Source: Haloferula sp.
GTDB taxonomy: Bacteria > Verrucomicrobiota > Verrucomicrobiia > Verrucomicrobiales > Akkermansiaceae
Direction: 5' to 3'
Length of the DNA: 59,709 bases
Assembly (NCBI GenBank): GCA_007126655.1
Contig: SLAV01000178.1
Location: 1 to 59,709, forward strand
The notes under the pieces are model-generated. The model saw nothing but the letters and a program-made list of their open reading frames with translations. It did not search any database and was not told the origin of the DNA. Each line of letters opens with the position of its first letter. Within the stretch, counting starts at the first letter, position 1. Made by a program: the position numbers and the translations under genes. Below, piece after piece: positions 47,703-54,669 of this stretch.

Positions 47703-48560
47703 TCATTCCCCGGCCGATGGATGACCGGAGATATCGGCCGCCGCCAGCAAGGCCACTCCAAGGAGCAACGCCGCCAGCCCGAGCAGCAACGCCACCGAAA
47801 CACCCTGCTGCCCGGCCACACAGCAAAACCAGAGCACCGGGAAGGCGACATAGGCGGCGTCATAGGCGGCGATCGTTTCGCTCGCCCGTGCCCCCCGGTG
47901 GTGGGCCAGCTGGGTCATCCCGAAGGCGAGTCCGGCCCCGAGGAAGCTTGTTGCAAACAGGAAGATGCCGAAACCCGTCGAGGGGAGGAAGGCGGGAGCC
48001 TCGCCGTCGAACTGCGCGATCCCTTTCAGCAGCGAGTCAACCGCCAGATAGAACCCGCCCAGGCCGCCAAGCAGCCAGCCGCCGCGCAACCCGGCGCGGA
48101 TCGCCACCCACACAACCCCGAGTCCGACGCCTGCCGCCACGAGAATGCCCGCCGGATTCACCGTGTTCATCGCGGGCGGAGGCACGGCCAGGATGTGCCT
48201 CGCCAGCAGCGCGACACCCGCAATCAGCAGAAACGCTCCCAGGTAATCGCGCCTGCCAGGGCAGTGCCCCAGCTTCCGGCAGGAAAAAACGAGCAGCACC
48301 AGCAGCCCGGTGGCGTAAACCGAGGTGTAGAAAACGGTCGGAGCAAAACGATTCGCCACAACCACCCAGAGCGGCGCGCTCAGGTTCAACACCGTTCCCA
48401 GAATGAAAAGTCGCCGCGCTTCCATGGCCCGCCCCGCCGCCCGGCGGAAAAAGGAAAGGCGCAGGATTCCCTGGGAAAGGTGGATCACCGCCGAACCGAC
48501 CACTCCGATCAAAATGGCGATCCATGCTCCGCTGTCCGCGATCATTCCGGTCGTTATCAT
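47703..48560 (-). CDS. EamA-like drug/metabolite transporter
   Basis: 285 aa from ATG 48560; GTG 48569 would add 3 residues. About ten membrane helices in two similar halves (AWIAILIGVVGSAVIHLSQG ... ILVAAGVGLGVVWVAIRAGL ... VALLLGLAALLLGVALLAAA) fit the EamA/DMT superfamily. It is the only minus-strand gene within the arsenic cluster and is convergent with mtnP (48 bp). It might export an arsenosugar or intermediate, but substrate is not shown. Confidence 0.78.
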   Translation of the reverse strand: MITTGMIADSGAWIAILIGVVGSAVIHLSQGILRLSFFRRAAGRAMEARRLFILGTVLNLSAPLWVVVANRFAPTVFYTSVYATGLLVLLVFSCRKLGHCPGRRDYLGAFLLIAGVALLARHILAVPPPAMNTVNPAGILVAAGVGLGVVWVAIRAGLRGGWLLGGLGGFYLAVDSLLKGIAQFDGEAPAFLPSTGFGIFLFATSFLGAGLAFGMTQLAHHRGARASETIAAYDAAYVAFPVLWFCCVAGQQGVSVALLLGLAALLLGVALLAAADISGHPSAGE

Positions 48561-48694
48561 GCCCGCCACCCTGTGAGCAAGGCCTGCCGCCCGGCAGGGC
48601 GGTTTTCGTCCGGCCGGACCTTGAACGGAAATTCCCGTTAAGATCCCGGCGGTGCGGACGACTCACCTGAGCAACCCAACAACATCCACCGCTT

Positions 48695-49465
48695 ATGAAA
48701 TCCATCCATTTTATCATCTCCGCCGCCGCTGTCCTGCTCGTCGCGGGTGCGACGTCCCAGGCCCGGGATTTCGATCACTCCCACAAGGCCCTCACCGAGG
48801 TTCTCGAAACCCATGTCCATGGAGCCAGGGTCGATTACCCCGCGCTCAAGCAATCCCCGGACAAACTCAACGGATACCTCGACACGCTCGCAGCCGTCAC
48901 CAGATCGGAATACGACGCCTGGAACCGTGAACAGCAGATGGCCTTTCTCATCAACATCTACAACGCCGCCACCCTCAAACTCATCATCGACAATTACCCG
49001 GTCTCCGGCATCCGCCGCATCGGCGGTCTCTTCGGCCTCGGCAGTCCCTGGAAAATGGACATCGTCCGCATGTTCGGGGAGAAAGTCACCCTCGACCACG
49101 TCGAGCACGAGGTTTTGCGTCCCGATTTCAAGGAACCGCGCATCCACTTCGCCGTGAACTGCGCGTCCATCGGCTGCCCGGATCTCCGCAAGGAGGCCTT
49201 CCGCGCCGCCGATCTCGAAAACCAGCTCGAGGAACAGACAAAAGCGTTCCTCAGGGACCGAACCCGCAACCGCCTCGACATCGAAAACAGAACCCTCCAT
49301 CTCTCTCGGATTTTCGACTGGTATGAGGAGGACTTCGTCGAGGCATCCGGCAGCGTCGCGAACTTCGTCGCCCCGTATTTCACCGAACGCGAACGGGCCT
49401 TCATCGAGCAGGGCGACATCCGCATCCGTCACACCAGATACGACTGGGATCTCAACGACCGCTGA
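48695..49465 (+). CDS. secreted DUF547 protein
   Basis: 256 aa with a signal peptide cleaved after SQA. ARVDYPALKQSPDKLNGYL, QMAFLINIYNAATLKLIIDN, IHFAVNCASIGCPDLRKEAF and LSRIFDWYEEDF are the four DUF547 blocks. The family is related to transglutaminase-like folds, with a conserved Cys (NCASIGCP) and His. DUF547 genes recur in arsenosugar clusters, which agrees with its neighbours, but its reaction is unknown. Located in the periplasm. Confidence 0.9.
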   Translation: MKSIHFIISAAAVLLVAGATSQARDFDHSHKALTEVLETHVHGARVDYPALKQSPDKLNGYLDTLAAVTRSEYDAWNREQQMAFLINIYNAATLKLIIDNYPVSGIRRIGGLFGLGSPWKMDIVRMFGEKVTLDHVEHEVLRPDFKEPRIHFAVNCASIGCPDLRKEAFRAADLENQLEEQTKAFLRDRTRNRLDIENRTLHLSRIFDWYEEDFVEASGSVANFVAPYFTERERAFIEQGDIRIRHTRYDWDLNDR

Positions 49466-49576
49466 TGCCACACGACCCCGGCAAACCATCACCAGCACCC
49501 CGCTTGCCGTCACCGACAAATACTCCGGCGAAACGCCGACAACCCCCAAGCAAAACACACACCCGAAACAACCCCC

Positions 49577-50152
49577 ATGAACACCACCAACAAAACCACC
49601 ACACGCAAGCAAGCCCTCGACGGATTCGGCCCGATTCTCATCAAACAGGGCTACGACTGGATCGAAATCGAAAAGGTCGCCGCCGCCACCCATCTCGATC
49701 CCGACGCCCTGAAGGCCGAGTTCCCCAGCAAGGCCCTGCTCTGCGAGGCCTGGATGGAGGAAACCGAGGACTCCTCCCGCCGCCACCACGAGGAGCTGCT
49801 GAATTCCGACCGGTCGGCCCGCGAACTGATCGACCATTACTTCCGCGAATTGGAAAGCTTCATGCAACGCCACGAGTTCGGGGGCTGCCCGTTCAGCAAC
49901 ACCGCCGGCGCGCTCCGCGGCCGCTCCGAACCCCGGATCGAACGCCGCATCGCGGAGCACAAGGAGGAACTGCGGCGGTTCTTCCGCCGCGTCTGCGAAC
50001 GCGAAAGCCTGCAGTCGGGCATGCTCGCCGAGTCCCTCTTCCTGATCTACTCCGGCGCCACCACCGAGTCGTCGAGTCTCCGCAGCCTCGAGCCGGTCAG
50101 CGCAGGCCGCCAGGCCGCGCTCTCCCTCCACGACCTCCACGCCGTCGCCTGA
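49577..50152 (+). CDS. TetR/AcrR-family transcriptional regulator
   Basis: 191 aa. Residues about 8-55 fit a TetR HTH (ALDGFGPILIKQGYDWIEIE, KVAAATHLDPDALKAEFPSK, ALLCEAW), where the last Phe-Pro-Ser-Lys is the usual end. The C-terminal ligand domain includes FGGCPFSNTAGALRGRSEPR with a Cys. The only recognisable DNA-binding regulator inside the cluster; it could control the surrounding operon. It lies 37 bp before the DUF3179 gene. Confidence 0.87.
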   Translation: MNTTNKTTTRKQALDGFGPILIKQGYDWIEIEKVAAATHLDPDALKAEFPSKALLCEAWMEETEDSSRRHHEELLNSDRSARELIDHYFRELESFMQRHEFGGCPFSNTAGALRGRSEPRIERRIAEHKEELRRFFRRVCERESLQSGMLAESLFLIYSGATTESSSLRSLEPVSAGRQAALSLHDLHAVA

Positions 50153-50189
50153 ATCACCCGCAAAAAACGAACAAACCCGCAACACACTC

Positions 50190-51104
50190 ATGAAAATCCA
50201 CCTGCCGGTCCTTACCATCGCCCTCGCGCTCGCCACCGCCGCCTGCGCCGAAGACACCCTCAACGACTTCAAGCTCACCGACCTGCTCATCGAGCGGGAC
50301 GCCATCAAATCCGGCGGCCCGCCGCGCGACGGCATCCCGTCCATCGACGAGCCCAAGTATATCGCCCCCGACGAGGCCGGTTTCATGCGGGACGACGACA
50401 TCGTCCTCAGCTACACCCACGACGGCAAAACCCGCGCCTACCCGCTGCGCATCCTCGTCTGGCACGAGATCGTCAACGAAACCATCAACGGCAAGCCCAT
50501 CCTCGTCACCTACTGCCCGCTCTGCGGCACCGCCATGATCTTCGACCGCGAGGTCGGCGGGAAGGTCCGCTCCTTCGGCGTCTCCGGCCTGCTCTATCAG
50601 AGCGACGTCCTGATGTACGACCGCGAGGACGAATCCCTCTGGTCCCAGCTCGGCATGAAGGCCGTGAGCGGCCCGCTCTCCGGCACCGAACTCGAATGGC
50701 TGCCCAGCGGGCACCTCACCTGGAAGGCGTGGAAATCCAAACACCCCGGTGGCGAGGTTCTTTCCACCGACACCGGACACCGCCGGAACTACCACGGCAG
50801 GGCCTACGCGGAATACTTCGACAGCCCCGGCATCATGTTCCCCGTCCCCCGCCACAACCAGGCGCTCCCCGACAAGGACTGGGTCGTCGGCGTCGTTGCC
50901 GATGACGGCAGCGCCGTCGCCTTCCCCATCGACCATCTCGAAAAAACGACCCAAGCCACCCACGACGGCGTCACCCTCGAATTCGACCCCGCCTCCCGCC
51001 TCGCCACCGCTACCGGCGAAGACGGCGGGGAGCTTCCCACCGTCACCTTGTTCTGGTTCGCCTGGCAGGCCTTCTTCCCCGAAACCACCCTTTGGCAGCC
51101 ATGA
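50190..51104 (+). CDS. secreted DUF3179 protein
   Basis: 304 aa with a signal peptide ending in TAACA. DUF3179 blocks: GIPSIDEPKYIAPDEAGFMR, YPLRILVWHEIVNETINGKP, VTYCPLCGTAMIFDREVGGK and FGVSGLLYQSDVLMYDREDE, SLWSQ. The C-P-L-C-G-T site may bind a metal or heme. Function unknown. The family is frequent in environmental bacteria and in the same arsenic-linked neighbourhoods as DUF547. A palindromic repeat (51148) follows 43 bp downstream. Confidence 0.9.
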   Translation: MKIHLPVLTIALALATAACAEDTLNDFKLTDLLIERDAIKSGGPPRDGIPSIDEPKYIAPDEAGFMRDDDIVLSYTHDGKTRAYPLRILVWHEIVNETINGKPILVTYCPLCGTAMIFDREVGGKVRSFGVSGLLYQSDVLMYDREDESLWSQLGMKAVSGPLSGTELEWLPSGHLTWKAWKSKHPGGEVLSTDTGHRRNYHGRAYAEYFDSPGIMFPVPRHNQALPDKDWVVGVVADDGSAVAFPIDHLEKTTQATHDGVTLEFDPASRLATATGEDGGELPTVTLFWFAWQAFFPETTLWQP

Positions 51105-51147
51105 TCCCCCTCACTGCGACCGCATCTTCCATCCCACTCCGACCTTT

Positions 51148-51177
51148 CAATCCTTGTCCCGGCCGGGACAAGGATTG
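51148..51177. repeat. 30-bp perfect palindrome, copy 2
   Basis: CAATCCTTGTCCCGG followed by its exact reverse complement, identical to the central 30 bp of the palindrome at 40416. Three further bases on the left (TTT) also match copy 1, but the right flank does not. It sits 43 bp after the DUF3179 gene and 62 bp before the glycosyltransferase fusion. Confidence 0.9.
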
Positions 51178-51239
51178 CGTGATGCATGCTGACGCGATTT
51201 TTCCTTCCGCCCCATGCCGCTCATGTTCATGAATCGCCA

Positions 51240-52532
51240 ATGAAGCGCCCGCGAGACGTCCTCATCGTCATGACCCGCCTGCCGCGCGAGGGTCACAACA
51301 AAACGCGCCTCATCCCCGCGCTCGGCCCGGCCGGTGCGACCGCCCTGCACGAGCGCATGGCCCGCCACACCATCGGCCGGGCCGCGGCATTCACCATGCT
51401 CCATCCCGCCGTTTCCCTGCGCGTCCTCGTCGATGGCGGCACGCCGCGGCAGGCCCGCGCCTGGCTGGGCGGCGGCCGCTTCCGCAAACAGGAATCCGGC
51501 GACCTCGGCCGGCGTCTGGAAGCCGCCGTCTCCCGTGCCTTCGCGGATGGCGCGCGCCGCGTCGTCGTCATCGGCACCGATTGCCCCGCGCTCGACGAAT
51601 CCACCCTCGCTGCGGCGTTCGAGGTCCTGGATCGCGCCGACCTCGTCTTCGCCCCCGCACTCGACGGGGGCTACACCCTCGTGGGCTTGTCCGGCCCCTG
51701 CGCCGCCATTTTCCACGACATCGACTGGGGAGGCCCCGACGTCCTTCGCCAGTCGGTCGATGCCGCCGCCCGTTCGCGAAAAAGCGTCCGTCAGTTGGAA
51801 CCGATGGCCGATGTCGATCTCCCAGGTGATCTGCCCGCCGCCGAAGCCGCACTCGCCTCCGGCGAAACCCTCTCCATCATCATCCCCACCCTCAACGAGG
51901 AAAAAGCGCTTCCGCCCCTGCTCGACGCATTGCTCGCCGCGCGCCCGCACGAAATCCTCATCGCCGACGGCGGCAGCACCGACGCCACCCGCCAAACCGC
52001 CGAACGCCCCGGCGTGAAAGTCCTCGCCACCCCGCCGGGCCGGGCCGCGCAAATGAACCACGCGGCCGCGCGCGCCGCCGGCGAATTCCTCCTCTTCCTC
52101 CACGCCGACACCCGCCCCCCGCCGGATTTCCCGGAACTCGTCACCCGCACCCTGCAAACTCCCGGCACCAGCGCCGGTGCCTTCCGCTTCCAGTTCGACG
52201 GCTCGCACCCCGCCACCCCGCTCGTCGAATCCCTCGTCCACCTCCGCTGCCGCCTGCGCCGGCTGCCCTACGGCGACCAGGGGCTCTTCCTCCGCCGCTC
52301 GCTCTTCCACCACCTCGGCGGCTTTCCCGAATGGCCGGTCATGGAGGATTACCAATTCGTCCGAACCTTGAAAAAATCCGGGCGCGTCCGCATCACCGCG
52401 TCAGCCGCCATCACCTCGTCCCGCCGCTGGCAAGACAACGGCCTCGTCCGCACCTTTCTCCGCCACCAGCTCATGATCGCCGCCCACCACCTCGGCGTCC
52501 CGCCCGCCCGCATCGCAACAATGCGCCCGTAG
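51240..52532 (+). CDS. fused arsenosugar-type glycosyltransferases (DUF2064-like + GT2)
   Basis: 430 aa from ATG 51240. Residues 1-200 match the DUF2064/TIGR04282 group: DVLIVMTRLPREGHNKTRLI, GPAGATALHERM, VVIGTDCPALDE and ALDGGYTLVGL. Residues about 210-430 match the TIGR04283 GT2 group: LSIIIPTLNEEKALPPLLDA, EILIADGGSTDATRQTA, FLLFLHADTRPPPDF and YGDQGLFLRRSLFHHLGGFP. Both families are named for arsenosugar biosynthesis and are usually separate genes. The protein probably transfers sugar units to the arsenic-bearing ribose in the cytoplasm. Confidence 0.9.
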   Translation: MKRPRDVLIVMTRLPREGHNKTRLIPALGPAGATALHERMARHTIGRAAAFTMLHPAVSLRVLVDGGTPRQARAWLGGGRFRKQESGDLGRRLEAAVSRAFADGARRVVVIGTDCPALDESTLAAAFEVLDRADLVFAPALDGGYTLVGLSGPCAAIFHDIDWGGPDVLRQSVDAAARSRKSVRQLEPMADVDLPGDLPAAEAALASGETLSIIIPTLNEEKALPPLLDALLAARPHEILIADGGSTDATRQTAERPGVKVLATPPGRAAQMNHAAARAAGEFLLFLHADTRPPPDFPELVTRTLQTPGTSAGAFRFQFDGSHPATPLVESLVHLRCRLRRLPYGDQGLFLRRSLFHHLGGFPEWPVMEDYQFVRTLKKSGRVRITASAAITSSRRWQDNGLVRTFLRHQLMIAAHHLGVPPARIATMRP

Positions 52533-52593
52533 CGTTTCAAAAACACGCATCGCGTGTTAAGACTCCCGCCAATGCCGCCGACTGCCATCTGTC

Positions 52594-52704
52594 ATGATGA
52601 AATTCCAAATCCACACACCCGACACCGCTCCCGAAGCTTCCCGCCCACTCCTCGATCAAGTTCAGCAGGACTACGGCTTCATCCCCTCCGTCTATGGAAA
52701 GTGA
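52594..52704 (+). pseudogene. 5' stub of a carboxymuconolactone decarboxylase-like gene
   Basis: Reading from ATG 52594 or 52597 gives KFQIHTPDTAPEASRPLLDQ, then VQQDYGFIPSVYG and a stop at 52702-52704 (36 aa). This is the start of CMD/AhpD-like proteins of arsenosugar neighbourhoods, where the active C-x-x-C lies much later. The rest is missing: the stub runs straight into the start region of the ADP-ribosylglycohydrolase fusion, so a deletion has probably removed about 130 codons. Confidence 0.65.
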
Positions 52705-52729
52705 ACCCGGAAACAACAACTTCCACCCC

Positions 52730-54400
52730 ATGAAAAGCATCACAGCCCGCCAACTCATCCTGCCGTCCCTGGCCGCCGATGCCCTCGCGCTCGGCACCCA
52801 ATGGATCTACAACCCGTCTGCCATCGACCGCCTCCACCCCGAAGGCGTCCGCGAATACGGCGCGCCAAACGGCAAATACCATCCCGGAAAATCCGCGGGC
52901 GACTTCACCCACTACGGCGATCAGACCCTGATCCTGCTGAAAAGCCTGCTGCTGCGCGGCGGCTTCGACGCGAAAGGCTGGCGGGAGGATTGGCTGCGCT
53001 TCTGGAAAACCGATCCGCCAACCTACCGCGATGGCGCCACCAAGGCCACGCTCGGCTTCCTCGGGCGCGGCGACGGCGCCCCATCGGAAAGCAACGACCT
53101 CTCCGGCGCCTCGCGCATCGCACCGTTGCTTGCCGCCCTCGCGGGCGAGCCGCTGGAAACCCGCATCGCCGCCGCCCGCGCCCAAACCGCGCTCACCCAC
53201 GGCGACCGCGCCACCATCGACACCGCGGAATTCTTCACCCGCGCCGTGGACGCGATCTCGTCCGGCAAATCACTCCCGGACGCGCTCGATGCCGCGGCAG
53301 CCGCGCCATACGAAGATCTCGATGCGCGGGATGTCCTCAACCGGGTGAAATCCTCGCTCCACCTGGATGACCGGGCCGCGGGCAAGACATTCGGCCTCAC
53401 CTGCCACACGCCCGAAGCCTTCCCGCTCAGCCTCTGGTTCCTCCTCCGCTACCCGGACCAACCGCTCGAAGCGATCATCCGCAACACCATGGCCGGCGGC
53501 GACAACGCCGCGCGCGGCATGACCATCGGCCTCCTCATGGGAGCCGCCCACGGCATCGGCTGGCTGCCGCCGGAATGGGGCGAAGGGCTGCGCGCCCGTG
53601 ATGAAATCGACGCGCTTCTCACACTGCTGGAGCCTGCCTCCGGAACCTCGCAAAACACCATCCGCATTCCCCACCCCGACGGACACGACCTCGACGCCGT
53701 CCTCGAATTCCCCGTCGGCCTGCCGCGCGCGTTCGCGTTGTTCGCACATTGTTTCACCTGCGGAAAAAACCTGCCCGGAGCCACCCGGATCTCACGGGCG
53801 CTCGCCCGGCACGGCATCGCCACCCTGCGCTTCGACTTCACGGGCCTCGGCGGCAGCGAGGGCGACTTCGCGGGCACCAGCTTTCGCTCGAACGTCGCCG
53901 ACCTCCGGGTTGCCGCCGATTGGCTGCGCGAAAACCACCGGGCTCCCGCGCTGTTGATCGGCCACAGCCTCGGCGGCGCGGCGGTGCTCGCCGCCGCACC
54001 CTCCGTCCCGGAAAGCAGGGGGGTCGCCACCATCGGCGCGCCCGCCCATCCCGCGCACGTTTTGCACCTGCTGGGCGATGACGTGGAAAACATCCGCGAA
54101 CATGGCGAGGCCGTCGTCACACTCGCCGGGCGCAAGTTCACCATCGGCAGCCGTTTCCTCGACGACATGGAAAACCTGGGCCATGAGGACACCATCGCCC
54201 GCCTCGACCGCGACCTCCTCATCCTCCACAGCCCCACCGACGAGATTGTCGCCATCGAACATGCCGGGAAAATCTACTCCGCCGCACGCCACCCCAAGAG
54301 TTTCCACTCCCTCGCCGGAGCCGACCACCTGCTCTCGGCGCCCGGGCAAGCCGGATACGCCGCCGGTGTCATCGCCGCCTGGAGCGAACGATTCGTGTGA
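52730..54400 (+). CDS. ADP-ribosylglycohydrolase / alpha-beta hydrolase fusion
   Basis: 556 aa from ATG 52730; an ATG at 52694 overlapping the CMD stub is possible. Residues 1-305 are a DraG-like all-helical domain (ILPSLAADALALGTQWIYNP, THYGDQTLILLKSLLL, TMAGGDNAARGMTIGLLMGA). GGDNAARG replaces the metal-binding GGDTDT, as in the paralogue at 24387. Residues about 318-556 are an alpha/beta hydrolase: FAHCFTCGKNLPGATRISRA, GHSLGGAAVLAAAPSVPESR with the Ser near 411, HSPTDEIV (Asp) and ADHLLS (His). That part is the kind normally joined to an OsmC domain. Catalytic triad present; substrate unknown. Confidence 0.8.
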   Translation: MKSITARQLILPSLAADALALGTQWIYNPSAIDRLHPEGVREYGAPNGKYHPGKSAGDFTHYGDQTLILLKSLLLRGGFDAKGWREDWLRFWKTDPPTYRDGATKATLGFLGRGDGAPSESNDLSGASRIAPLLAALAGEPLETRIAAARAQTALTHGDRATIDTAEFFTRAVDAISSGKSLPDALDAAAAAPYEDLDARDVLNRVKSSLHLDDRAAGKTFGLTCHTPEAFPLSLWFLLRYPDQPLEAIIRNTMAGGDNAARGMTIGLLMGAAHGIGWLPPEWGEGLRARDEIDALLTLLEPASGTSQNTIRIPHPDGHDLDAVLEFPVGLPRAFALFAHCFTCGKNLPGATRISRALARHGIATLRFDFTGLGGSEGDFAGTSFRSNVADLRVAADWLRENHRAPALLIGHSLGGAAVLAAAPSVPESRGVATIGAPAHPAHVLHLLGDDVENIREHGEAVVTLAGRKFTIGSRFLDDMENLGHEDTIARLDRDLLILHSPTDEIVAIEHAGKIYSAARHPKSFHSLAGADHLLSAPGQAGYAAGVIAAWSERFV

Positions 54401-54669
54401 GCGCATGCGCCGGAAGCCCGGCGATCAAACGAAACGGTGCGCCCCTCTCAGAAACTCAGCGTTTCCCATTCCGGGCTTTTCAGGAACCTGGTGAGCGGAA
54501 CCCCCATCGGCTTCACCTCGATCCCGAGGGATTCTTGGGCATGATGGTGATTGACGGCGCGGGCCTTTTTTTGCGGGCATGGCATTCCATGCATTCGGCG
54601 CGTTAAGAAAAACCGTTTCCCGGCGACTCATGTTTGTGCCGCGAAAGGCGCCAACTTCCTTCCGAAACC
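54401..54669. other. intergenic; one short minus-strand frame that may be a remnant
   Basis: No firm gene. On the minus strand a frame ending at the TGA 54449-54451 region reads SLGIEVKPMGVPLTRFLKSP, then EWETLSF, which has the look of a real C-terminus, but nothing upstream supports it. It may be debris of a lost gene. The promoter of the TVP38/oxidoreductase fusion should lie in this gap. Confidence 0.25.
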
